A stretch of 44,305 nt of DNA from contig JALOTJ010000010.1 of the NCBI GenBank assembly GCA_025457965.1, forward strand, positions 1 through 44,305, given 5' to 3'. Below the pieces are notes generated by a model. The model did not search any database, was not told the DNA's origin, and saw only the letters and a list, made by a program, of their open reading frames with translations. A program made the position numbers and the translations under genes. This document shows, one piece after another, positions 7,784 through 16,870 of the stretch. The DNA is from Spirochaetota bacterium. GTDB lineage: Bacteria; Spirochaetota; UBA4802; UBA5368. Each line of letters starts with the position of its first letter. The first letter of the stretch is position 1.

Positions 7784-10714
7784 ATGAAATCCTTCACAAG
7801 TGCGACATGCCTCCTCCTCGTACTCCTCGCGTACCCGGCGGCCCGCGGAGCGGTGATGTTCGAACCTGCCCTCGAATGGCGCTCGATCAAAACCGAACAC
7901 TTCCGCATTCACTACCACCGGGGTCTCGAGGCCGAGGCGGCCGCCATGGCACTGAAGGCCGAGGAGCTGCACCGGGAGATCGCCCCGCTGCACCGCTGGA
8001 CGCCCTTTTTCCGGACGGATATCGTGATGGTGGACAGCACGGACGACGCCAACGGCTTTTCGACGCCCTACCCCTTTAATCGCATCCAGCTGTACACGGC
8101 CCGGCCGCGGCCGGACTCGTCCCTTTGCAACTATGACGACTGGCAGAATCTGCTTTTCACCCACGAATACACGCATACGCTGAACCTCGACGCCATAAGC
8201 GGGCTTCCCTCGATTACGCGTTATACCCTGGGAAGGGTGTGTTTTCCGAATATTTTCCTGCCCATGTGGATGCTCGAGGGTAATGCGGTCTATTACGAGT
8301 CGCGCCGTGCCCCGGGAGCGCCGTTCGCCCCGGGCAGGAACAACAGCACCTATACCGACATGGTGATGCGCACCGCGTTCGCCGAAAACCGCTTTATGTC
8401 CATTACGGCATCGTCGCACTTCCCGCGGCGGTGGCCCATGGGCCACACGCCCTATCTCTACGGCGGGCTCTTCGTCGATTTTCTCGAGAAGAAATACGGC
8501 AGAAACAGCTTCTCCCTGGTGATGAAGGAGAACACCGACAACATCATCCCCTATCTGGTGAACAAGAACGCAAACGATGTGTACGGGGACAGCTTTATTT
8601 CGCTCTGGAAGGAATGGGAACGCTACCTCGATGTCCGGTACCGCCGGCAGCTTGAAAGCATCCGGGCCGCGGGAACCACGCCCCTGCGGCCGGTTACGGA
8701 CAGCGGGTATCTGACATCGTACCCGCGCTTCTCCCGCGACGGCGCCTTTGTCTATTATGTACGCTCCACGGCCAGGGAAAAAACGGCGCTCATGCGCCAT
8801 ACCGCCGCGAACGGAAACAATCAGGAACTCTGCGAGGTACACGACCCCGGTTCGATGAGCATAACCGACAGCGCGGTATACCTTTCGGACCCCGAGTACT
8901 ATCGCTCGTTCTCGCTTTTCAACGAGGCTTTCGTTTACGACGGGAAACAGTATCTCAGGATTACGAAGGCCCTTCGCGGCGAGTACCTTGACCTGTCGCG
9001 CGACGGCCGGATTGCGGTGTTTGTACGGCAGGAACGTGCGCGCTACGCACTGGTGATCTCGGACTCTTCCTTCGCGGTACATGAGCGCGTCATCGACGGG
9101 AGCGATGTGCAGATCGCCTATACGCGGATTTCACCCGACGGCAGGCGTGTTGTCTTCACCATCAAGGACCATAACGGCCACGCCGACCTGGCGCTCTTCA
9201 ACCGTTCCGACGGGAGGTTCACCCGCATTACCTCCGATGCGCATAACGACATCTGCCCCACCTGGCACCCGGACGGCAGGCGCGTGATATTTTCGTCCGA
9301 CCGCGACGGGGTGTATAATCTTTATGAGATGGATACCGCCACGGGGGCCATCACGCGGCTCAGCAATCTTACCGGCGGGGCCTTTCACCCCGACGTGTCG
9401 CCCGATGGCACTACGATCGCCTTTGCCGCGTACGGCGCGGGCGGTTTCAATATAGCGGTGATGGAATATCCGCGGGCCGCGGCCCCGAAGGAACGGACAA
9501 CTCCCGTCCCTCTGCCTGACGATTTCTTTACGGCCGAAAACCGGAAGAAAGCGGCCCCTGTGCAGGGTGCGCCATATACGCCCCTGCATTCGGTCCTGCC
9601 CCCGTTCTGGCTGCCGATTTTCGGTACCACCGAACTTTATGACGACAAATATGACCAGCTCTACGGCTTTTACATTCCGGGCAATGATACGCTCTATCGT
9701 CACTTCTATTCATTCAGTGCCTATATCTATAACATTCAGCGCCGCGCCGTCGTGGATCTAAACTACCTTTACGCCGGATTCTATCCGAATTTCCTGTTCC
9801 GCTACGAGAACGAGGCGCTGTTCTACGGCGAGGACCGCTTCCCCTGGTCAGATGACCTGCCCTTCGGCGTTAAACGGACGCTGGGGCGGGCAGTCGCCGG
9901 CGGCATCGAGGTGCCGTTTGTTCGCTTCCTGTACGCCCACAGCCTGCTACTGTCATACCGGTACGAGGAAGATATAACGGACGTTTCCGCCCCGTTCGGC
10001 GGAAACGTCGAACGCTTCAGGGACCGGCTGGCCCATGCAAGCGCCACATGGACCTATTCCGGGGCTCACGAATACCCCTATTCAATAAGCGAAGAAGATG
10101 GTATGGATTTCGCCGTCATAGCCGATATATATAATGAAGCGATCGGTTCCGATCTCTCATTCTCAAAGGTCCGTGCCGAGTTTTCACGGTATCAGGCCGG
10201 AATCGCCCGCAGCAACGTGCTGATGGTTCGACTGCGTGGCGGCGCTTCATTCAACAACCCGGCGCACCTTTCGCCGTACACGCTGGGCAGATTTGAGAAG
10301 GGAAAAACCGGCCCACCGGCCTCGGACGAAGACGAGTTCGGTCTGCGGGGCTACCCGGCCGGAGCGCTGTACGCCGACAGGTTCGCCTCAGGCACCCTGG
10401 AATACCGCTTGCCGGTGTTCCAGCACGAGGGCGGCTTCCGAATGCTGCCTTTATATTTCCGCGACCTTTCGGCGCGTGTTTTTCTGGAATACGGCAACGC
10501 CTGGAACGGCAGTGCCGATATGGGGGAATTCAGGCCGGCAGCCGGGGCGGAGACCCATATAAGGATTACGGCCGGTTATATGATGGATCTGCGCGCCTTT
10601 ATCGGATATGCCCGTGGTTTCGGGCGGCTCGGCGAAGACCAGGTTTACTTCGGGGCCTACGGGTTTTTCGAGGGAGCGTTTAAAAATATTTACCGTCGAT
10701 TCTCGTACCTATAA
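7784..10714 (+). CDS. Secreted/outer-membrane protein: peptidase-MA-like gluzincin + TolB-like beta-propeller + C-terminal surface-antigen-like beta-barrel
   Basis: Signal peptide MKSFTSATCLLLVLLAYPAARG; LLFTHEYTHTLNLDAI...MWMLEGNAVYYES; repeated 'SPDGRRVVFTIKDHNGHADLALFN', 'HPDGRRVIFSSDRDGVYNLYEMD'; C-terminal FGLRGYPAGALYADRFASGTLEYRLP and terminal aromatic strand. Confidence 0.82.
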   Translation: MKSFTSATCLLLVLLAYPAARGAVMFEPALEWRSIKTEHFRIHYHRGLEAEAAAMALKAEELHREIAPLHRWTPFFRTDIVMVDSTDDANGFSTPYPFNRIQLYTARPRPDSSLCNYDDWQNLLFTHEYTHTLNLDAISGLPSITRYTLGRVCFPNIFLPMWMLEGNAVYYESRRAPGAPFAPGRNNSTYTDMVMRTAFAENRFMSITASSHFPRRWPMGHTPYLYGGLFVDFLEKKYGRNSFSLVMKENTDNIIPYLVNKNANDVYGDSFISLWKEWERYLDVRYRRQLESIRAAGTTPLRPVTDSGYLTSYPRFSRDGAFVYYVRSTAREKTALMRHTAANGNNQELCEVHDPGSMSITDSAVYLSDPEYYRSFSLFNEAFVYDGKQYLRITKALRGEYLDLSRDGRIAVFVRQERARYALVISDSSFAVHERVIDGSDVQIAYTRISPDGRRVVFTIKDHNGHADLALFNRSDGRFTRITSDAHNDICPTWHPDGRRVIFSSDRDGVYNLYEMDTATGAITRLSNLTGGAFHPDVSPDGTTIAFAAYGAGGFNIAVMEYPRAAAPKERTTPVPLPDDFFTAENRKKAAPVQGAPYTPLHSVLPPFWLPIFGTTELYDDKYDQLYGFYIPGNDTLYRHFYSFSAYIYNIQRRAVVDLNYLYAGFYPNFLFRYENEALFYGEDRFPWSDDLPFGVKRTLGRAVAGGIEVPFVRFLYAHSLLLSYRYEEDITDVSAPFGGNVERFRDRLAHASATWTYSGAHEYPYSISEEDGMDFAVIADIYNEAIGSDLSFSKVRAEFSRYQAGIARSNVLMVRLRGGASFNNPAHLSPYTLGRFEKGKTGPPASDEDEFGLRGYPAGALYADRFASGTLEYRLPVFQHEGGFRMLPLYFRDLSARVFLEYGNAWNGSADMGEFRPAAGAETHIRITAGYMMDLRAFIGYARGFGRLGEDQVYFGAYGFFEGAFKNIYRRFSYL

Positions 10715-10729
10715 AAAAAAGTGCTTTAT

Positions 10730-10750
10730 TAAATGAACCATGTTCATTTA
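10730..10750. promoter_or_regulatory. Perfect inverted repeat TAAATGAAC-CAT-GTTCATTTA, TetR-type-like operator
   Basis: 9-bp arms, 3-bp spacer, overlaps a TATAGT -10-like hexamer at 10749-10754 upstream of the HATPase-HDOD gene. Confidence 0.5.
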
Positions 10751-10863
10751 TAGTACGTATCTGATAATTAGCAGGGATGCAGCGGTGCCGCGGCATCTGC
10801 GGCATGCGACGACCGTTTGGCTGGATACAGATAAACCAATCAGTTTGTGATGAGGAGCGGGCC

Positions 10864-12369
10864 TTGGAAGGGACCATCGAAAATCAGGTCGTATTAAATC
10901 CTCCCAATTTCAAAGAAGCGATACGGAACGGGGAGGACTTCTATATTCAGTTTTCGCTTATGAGTCCTCTGGTTGAGGAGCACCTGATCAAGGTGCTTCA
11001 CCGCGAGCTCGAAAACTACGATATCCTGTACATGAAGGATATGCTGCTCACCGTCCTCAAAGAACTCATCAATAATGCCGTCAAGGCCAACGCCAAAAGG
11101 CTCTTTTTCAGGAAGAAAGGCCTGGATATACGAAAAAAAGAAGAGTATCGATCGGGCATGGACACTTTTAAAGAGGAGGTTTTTTCGGAAGAATCATCGA
11201 TATTGAAAGAACTGCCGGAGGCCAAGCTGGTCGTGCGCGTCTTCTTCAAGGTCCTTCCCGAGAACCTCCGCATAAGCATCATCAACAATATCCCCATACT
11301 CGAAGAAGAGCTCGTTAAAATCGAGTCGAGGGTCAAAAAGGCCTACTCCTACAGGGACATCTCGGACGCGTTCGACGACGTCCTCGACGATTCCGAGGGC
11401 GCCGGCCTCGGTCTCACCATGGCGCTCATCCTCTTTAAAAACATCGGCCTGCCGCCGGAGACCTTCAGCATATCGACCGACGGCAAACTTACCATAGCCA
11501 AAATCAACATTCCCAGGCGTACCGACGCGGGCGAGTTCAGCGTAAAGATCGCCGAGAGCATTTTACAGGAACTGGAGAACATCCCCTCGTTCCCGGAAAA
11601 TATCATAGAGATCCAGCGCCTCTGCGCCAATCCCGACTCGACCATACGGGAGATAGCCGACAGCATAAAGCGCGATCCGGGTCTCACGACGGCGCTTTTA
11701 AAGCTCTCAAACTCCGCCGGCTATATCACCATCAAAAAAATAGAGACGATCGAGGAGGCGGTTAAGATAATCGGGACCAAGGGTATTAACATGCTCCTTG
11801 TCGCCACCGGCGTTCAGAAAGTGCTCGACTCCCGTTACAAGAAATACGAGACCATCTGGAAAAACTCCTATAAAACCGCCTTCTACGCCCAGCGAATCGC
11901 CATGCAGATCAAGCACAGCAAGATGAGTGAATTCGCCTATCTCGCCGCGCTCCTCTGCGACATCGGCAGGATCGTCCTGCTTTCCATAGGCCCGGAAAAG
12001 ATCAACCGGCTCGCCGAAATCACCGGGAACAGGAACCTCGCGGAGACGGCCGTCATCGAGGAGATAACACTCGGGGTGAGCCACAGCACGCTGGGAAGCC
12101 TCATCTGCAAAAAATGGAAGTTCAATGACGCGCTGGTAAAGGCCATCGAGTACCACCACCGTCCGCACATGGCGCCCGAGCGTTTCCGCGATCTGGCATA
12201 TACGGTCTATCTTTCCTACATTTTCAACGAGATAGAGAACCGTAATTGTCGGTTTGAGATCGTCGACGAGGATGTGCTGGAATATTTCAACCTTAACAAC
12301 AAGAAAAACTTCGAAATGCTCCACAAGGTCCTAAAGGAAGCCTACGAGGCGAATACCGCCGCCCGCTGA
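10864..12369 (+). CDS. HATPase (GHKL)-HDOD fusion signalling protein
   Basis: N-box ELINNAVKANAKR, G-box DSEGAGLGLTMALILFKNIGL, HDOD LENIPSFPENIIEIQRLCANPDSTIREIADSIKRDPGLTTALLKLSNSA; TTG start at 10864 with GAGGAG upstream (longer ORF from 10777 possible). Confidence 0.82.
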   Translation: MEGTIENQVVLNPPNFKEAIRNGEDFYIQFSLMSPLVEEHLIKVLHRELENYDILYMKDMLLTVLKELINNAVKANAKRLFFRKKGLDIRKKEEYRSGMDTFKEEVFSEESSILKELPEAKLVVRVFFKVLPENLRISIINNIPILEEELVKIESRVKKAYSYRDISDAFDDVLDDSEGAGLGLTMALILFKNIGLPPETFSISTDGKLTIAKINIPRRTDAGEFSVKIAESILQELENIPSFPENIIEIQRLCANPDSTIREIADSIKRDPGLTTALLKLSNSAGYITIKKIETIEEAVKIIGTKGINMLLVATGVQKVLDSRYKKYETIWKNSYKTAFYAQRIAMQIKHSKMSEFAYLAALLCDIGRIVLLSIGPEKINRLAEITGNRNLAETAVIEEITLGVSHSTLGSLICKKWKFNDALVKAIEYHHRPHMAPERFRDLAYTVYLSYIFNEIENRNCRFEIVDEDVLEYFNLNNKKNFEMLHKVLKEAYEANTAAR

Positions 12370-12451
12370 CCGCAGATCAAAGCCTAAAAAGAATTGACTA
12401 ATTTCCGCACCTGTCGCGTATTAAGCGAAGGTTTGGACAGGGGGACCATGC

Positions 12452-13345
12452 ATGTATTTTCAGGATATAATTGCCGGGCTGAATGAATACTGGGCCCGGA
12501 AGGGCTGCATCATCATTCAGGGATACGATCTTGAGGTCGGCGCCGGCACCTTCAACCCCGCGACCTTCCTGCGCGCCCTGGGGCCCGAGCCCTGGAACGT
12601 CGCCTATGTCGAGCCCTCGAGGCGTCCCACGGACGGCCGTTACGGCGACAATCCCAACCGCCTGCAGCATTATTACCAGTACCAGGTCATACTCAAACCC
12701 TCACCGCTCAACGTCCAGGACCTCTACCTGGATTCACTGCGCCACCTGGGAATAAGGCTCGAAGAGCATGACGTCCGCTTCGTCGAGGACGACTGGGAAT
12801 CGCCAACCCTCGGTGCGTCAGGGCTTGGCTGGGAGGTCTGGCTTGACGGCATGGAGATCACCCAGTTCACCTATTTCCAGCAGTGCGGAAGTTTCGAGCT
12901 TGATCCGATCCCGGTCGAGCTGACCTACGGGCTCGAGCGTATCTGCATGTATATTCAGGGGGTCGACAGCGTATTCGACATCAAATGGAACGAGAATGTC
13001 CTTTACCGCGACGTACATTACCGCAGCGAACTGGAATTCTCGCATTATAATTTCAACATCGCATCGGTGGACCTTCATTTCAAGCTGTTTGACCTGTTCG
13101 AAAAGGAATGCCTTTCCATTCTCGAATATAAAGATTTACCGCTGGTGCTTCCGGCCTACGATTGCGTGCTTAAGTGTTCGCACATATTCAACATGCTCGA
13201 TGCCCGCGGCGCGATATCCGTCACCGAACGCGTCGGCTACATCACCAGGGTCCGCAACATCGCGCGGCGCTGCGCCGAACGCTACCTCCAGATACGGGAA
13301 GAGCTCGGTTTCCCCCTGCTTAAAAACGGGGCCGCGCGGGTCTAG
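12452..13345 (+). CDS. glyQ: Glycyl-tRNA synthetase alpha subunit
   Basis: [84 protein letters not shown]. Confidence 0.97.
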   Translation: MYFQDIIAGLNEYWARKGCIIIQGYDLEVGAGTFNPATFLRALGPEPWNVAYVEPSRRPTDGRYGDNPNRLQHYYQYQVILKPSPLNVQDLYLDSLRHLGIRLEEHDVRFVEDDWESPTLGASGLGWEVWLDGMEITQFTYFQQCGSFELDPIPVELTYGLERICMYIQGVDSVFDIKWNENVLYRDVHYRSELEFSHYNFNIASVDLHFKLFDLFEKECLSILEYKDLPLVLPAYDCVLKCSHIFNMLDARGAISVTERVGYITRVRNIARRCAERYLQIREELGFPLLKNGAARV

Positions 13346-13351
13346 ACGGCG

Positions 13352-14338
13352 ATGCACCGGGGATTTGCCAATCTCGAGAGCTTCCTGTCCCGGCACGGCA
13401 GGTTCATCATTTCCACGCACGAAAGTCCCGACGGCGACGGACTCGGCGCCGAGATCGGCTTTCGCGAGTTACTCACCTTAATGGGCAGGGAGTCACTCAT
13501 ACTGAACTCGGACCCGGTCCCCGACAAGTTCCAGTTCATCGACCCCGAACACGAAATCATTGTATATGGCGATTCCACCGTGCTCCCGTACCCGCTCGAG
13601 GAATACGCCGTTTTCGTCCTGGATACCAACGATTTCGACAACGTGGGCTCCATCTTCGCAAAGCTCAGGGACAGGGTTAAAGAGGTCTTTATCATCGACC
13701 ACCACGAGGGCGGCAGGGACAAACTTGAATCAAATTTTATCAAGGTCGAAGCTTCATCCACCTGCGAGATCATCTACAGCCTCTTCGCCTATTTCGGCAT
13801 GACACCGAGCTCCAAGTCCGCCCAGGCCATTTACGCCGGCATGCTCTTCGATACCGGCTCGTTCCGCTATCCCAAGACCACGCCCGAAACCTTCAGAATC
13901 GCCGGTCACCTCGTTGAACTCGGCGCCGACCCGTTCAAATCGTACGAGCACATATACGAAAATAATTCCCTGGCCAGCTTTGCCCTGCGCGCGATGATCC
14001 TTTCAACGATGGAGGTGCATCACGGTGGCAGGCTTATCGCGATGAAGCTTACGCCGGACATGATAGACAGGTCGGGGGCGAGCTTCTCGGAAGGCGAGCT
14101 TGCGATCAACATGCCGCTCACCGTGCACGGAGTCGTCGCCAGCATACTGGTAAAGCAGGATTCGAGCGGCCCCGTAAAGGTGAGCCTGCGCACCAAGGGC
14201 GATTACGACGTGGCGGAAATCGCTATAGCGAACGGCGGCGGCGGGCATAAGAACGCAGCGGGTTACAAGTCCGGCCGCCCGTTCGAGGAAACCTTCCTCA
14301 GGGCAATCGGAGACATGGACAGGTTTTTCAGGGACTAG
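13352..14338 (+). CDS. DHH-family phosphoesterase (NrnA-like nanoRNase/pAp phosphatase)
   Basis: ISTHESPDGDGLGAEIGF, VLDTNDFDNVG, FIIDHHEGG, YAGMLFDTGSFRYPKTTPET, C-terminal GGGGHKNAAGYKS. Confidence 0.92.
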   Translation: MHRGFANLESFLSRHGRFIISTHESPDGDGLGAEIGFRELLTLMGRESLILNSDPVPDKFQFIDPEHEIIVYGDSTVLPYPLEEYAVFVLDTNDFDNVGSIFAKLRDRVKEVFIIDHHEGGRDKLESNFIKVEASSTCEIIYSLFAYFGMTPSSKSAQAIYAGMLFDTGSFRYPKTTPETFRIAGHLVELGADPFKSYEHIYENNSLASFALRAMILSTMEVHHGGRLIAMKLTPDMIDRSGASFSEGELAINMPLTVHGVVASILVKQDSSGPVKVSLRTKGDYDVAEIAIANGGGGHKNAAGYKSGRPFEETFLRAIGDMDRFFRD

Positions 14339-15273
14339 AGCAGGCCGATCAGCTTTCCAATCTTACGGGCATCAATGCCCGTAAGCCTTCTGCGTATCGA
14401 AGCCTCATCGTCTCCGCGACCAAAGTGAATCGTAAGCGACACCTCTCCCCCTTCGAAATACGGCGGGATGCCCACCGAACAGCCTCCGCGTTCTATCTCC
14501 GAGGCAATAAGAACGGCCTTCTCCTTCATCTCCGAATAGGCGGGATATCTCAGGGAATACACGGCTTCATGCAAAAGCTGTTCGTCCCTCCGGCGGTCCC
14601 CTGATTCCGGCACCGGCATCCCGAGCACGGTCGAGAGCGTTCCGTCCCTTCTCAGGATGTCCGACATCATCTCAATGAGGTCCCTGAAGATATTGATGCG
14701 GATGCCCGCGTCATCGATCCTGCCGGCCAGAAACTCGTGTGCCTCGGCCGGGAGTCCCAGGAGGCCTTTAATCACCTTGAAGCCGACGTCGCGAAGATCG
14801 ATGTAGTCCCTCAGGCGCCCGGGAAGCCTCATTACTGACCCGGCCATTTCGGCCGAAGAGAACTCCGCGGGAACCTCGAGGCCGTGCCGGACCGTCCGCG
14901 AAAGTTCCTCTTCCCCGAGCCCCAGCGTTCGGAGTATGGCCGCCATCCTCATCCTGCCCACGGGCCCCGCCTCGTTACGGGCGCATTTCAGCACCGCACG
15001 GTCCCTGTAGGCAATTGGATTGATCACATCCACGACAACCGCGTTGAAGTTTTCGACACCGGCACGCTCGAGCGCGGCAAGGCGGTTGTGGCCGAAAACC
15101 GGAACCAGGCGCCCGGCCTCCCGAAGAAGGACCGGACTTTCAAGCAGGCCGAAGCGTTCTATTGATTTCACAAGCCCCTCGAGGGGGAGCTTCCTCGACA
15201 CCCGGTAGGTGGTGCTCGGAAGATCGACCCCGGCCAGGGAAACGGGACGGACGGCGCCGAAAACGCTCGCCAT
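14335..15273 (-). CDS. ParB/Srx-like N-terminal domain protein
   Basis: LPLEGLVKSIERFGLLESPVLLREAGRLVPVFGHNRLAALERAGVENFNAVVVD. Confidence 0.7.
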   Translation of the reverse strand: MASVFGAVRPVSLAGVDLPSTTYRVSRKLPLEGLVKSIERFGLLESPVLLREAGRLVPVFGHNRLAALERAGVENFNAVVVDVINPIAYRDRAVLKCARNEAGPVGRMRMAAILRTLGLGEEELSRTVRHGLEVPAEFSSAEMAGSVMRLPGRLRDYIDLRDVGFKVIKGLLGLPAEAHEFLAGRIDDAGIRINIFRDLIEMMSDILRRDGTLSTVLGMPVPESGDRRRDEQLLHEAVYSLRYPAYSEMKEKAVLIASEIERGGCSVGIPPYFEGGEVSLTIHFGRGDDEASIRRRLTGIDARKIGKLIGLL

Positions 15274-15275
15274 GT

Positions 15276-16844
15276 TCAGAGGATTCCCCTCAGGTATTCA
15301 TCGAGCTCGCCTGGATACACCACCATGACCTTCTGCAGTTTTCCGAGGTTGTTTTTGGCGGGCTCGGTCAGGTCGACGGTGGTGACAAAAATGCCCTGTT
15401 TGGCCTTGATATCGTTTATGGCCTGGGCGAAATTTCGAAGCGGTATCTCACCCACCATGGTCTTGGACCAGCGCCTGACCCAGATGAGCACCTTTTCCTT
15501 CGTGGCGTTGGAGGTGGCCATAAAATCGACACCGTCCGCTTCACGGTATGTCTGCAGTATCTGGTCTACCCGGTAGCCCATCTTCGTGACCACCCTGCTC
15601 GCCATAATGCGGAAATTCTCGGTATCAAGTTTCAGGAGTTTTTCGAGCCTGTCTCCGGAGCCCGCCGCCAGGCGCACCTCGCTTTCAACCTCGCGTGCGA
15701 CGCCGATGCGCGTCGTGACCATGATGTTTTTAATATCCAGGGATCTGTCGCTCTTCAATCCGCAGATCTCCCATATAAAACCCGCCGGGAATGCGCCGGT
15801 GCTCCAGTCATCTATCCTGTCCATCACCGAGGCCTCAAAGTCGTCGCGGGACTGCCGGTACCCGCCGTCCATTTCCCTTCGCAGCATGGTCACCAGACGG
15901 TTGATCTCGTTATAGGTCTTGTCGATCTGGTACAGCTCGTTCCAGTATTCATAGGCCTTGTTGACCTGTTCGGCTTTGATACACGCGTATCCAAGGTCGT
16001 ACAGAGCGAGCATTATCTCGCCCTGCGACTCGTTCTCGCGGGCGGTGTGCAGCAGGTCCTCAAAGCCCTTTACCGCCTCGTCGTTCTTTTTCGACTGCAC
16101 GAGAAGGAAGGCGAGGAGCCGTTTTGCCACGTATCGCACCTCGAACTCCTGGGCCCTGTCGGCGATCGCCGAGGCATGGGGAATTGCCTGCTTGAAGTCC
16201 CTCTTCCGCTGGAGAGCGAACGCCATGGCCAGGTTCGCCGCGTCTGAATTCGGACGCAGGGCGAGGGCGGACTTGAAATAATTGATGGCCTCGCCGGTCT
16301 TCTGGTTCTGATAGCTCGTAATACCGGCCCCGAACAACACCTCGAAATCCTCTCTGCTGATCTTGACCAGGCGGTCGAAATACTTCTGGGCGAAATCGAA
16401 CTCCTCCTGCCCGAGGGCGATAAAAGCGACATGATAGAGCGCCTCGGCGTCGGCCGGGTAGACACCGAGTATTTCGAGATATCCGCGGAAGGCCTTCTCG
16501 ACATCATCCCGCAGATAGTAGGCATGGGCGAGTTTTTTTTGAACGTCCAGCGGCTCTATTTCGTAGGTAAACTTGCCGATTCTCAGCAATTCCTCGAACT
16601 GGATTATGGCCTGGTCTATCTCGTCCAGTTTCATGTAAAGTCCGGCCAGCCTGTAGTGCGCCGTCGGGTCGTCGGGACGGTTTTCCAGCACCTTCCGGTA
16701 TTCTATTACCGATTCCTTCAGCATGCCCTGCTTTTCAAACAGCTCGGCCCTTCGAACCGGATCAAATTTCGGCCGGATATAGACAAGGTAATACCCGACC
16801 GCACCCAGGCCGCCGAGGATGATAAGGATGAAGGTAATAAGCAT
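15276..16844 (-). CDS. Membrane-anchored TPR protein with C-terminal Mrr-like (PD-(D/E)XK fold) domain, copy B
   Basis: N-terminal TM MLITFILIILGGLGAVGYYLVYIRP, multiple TPRs (YRKVLENRPDDPTAHYRLAGLYMKLDEIDQAI), C-terminal ENFRIMASRVVTKMGYRVDQILQTYREADGVDFMATS...KQGIFVTTVDLTEPAKNNL; start moved to 16844. Confidence 0.75.
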   Translation of the reverse strand: MLITFILIILGGLGAVGYYLVYIRPKFDPVRRAELFEKQGMLKESVIEYRKVLENRPDDPTAHYRLAGLYMKLDEIDQAIIQFEELLRIGKFTYEIEPLDVQKKLAHAYYLRDDVEKAFRGYLEILGVYPADAEALYHVAFIALGQEEFDFAQKYFDRLVKISREDFEVLFGAGITSYQNQKTGEAINYFKSALALRPNSDAANLAMAFALQRKRDFKQAIPHASAIADRAQEFEVRYVAKRLLAFLLVQSKKNDEAVKGFEDLLHTARENESQGEIMLALYDLGYACIKAEQVNKAYEYWNELYQIDKTYNEINRLVTMLRREMDGGYRQSRDDFEASVMDRIDDWSTGAFPAGFIWEICGLKSDRSLDIKNIMVTTRIGVAREVESEVRLAAGSGDRLEKLLKLDTENFRIMASRVVTKMGYRVDQILQTYREADGVDFMATSNATKEKVLIWVRRWSKTMVGEIPLRNFAQAINDIKAKQGIFVTTVDLTEPAKNNLGKLQKVMVVYPGELDEYLRGIL

Positions 16845-16870
16845 TTTCCAGGTACCCGTTACCGCCCGGC

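Noticed and set aside
7736-9082. 448-aa minus-strand ORF
   Set aside because: Antisense to the well-supported 7784-10714 CDS; composition (Arg/Val/Gly-rich, no motif) typical of GC-rich shadow ORFs.
15162-16247. 361-aa plus-strand ORF
   Set aside because: Antisense to the ParB-like and TPR-B genes; no motifs.
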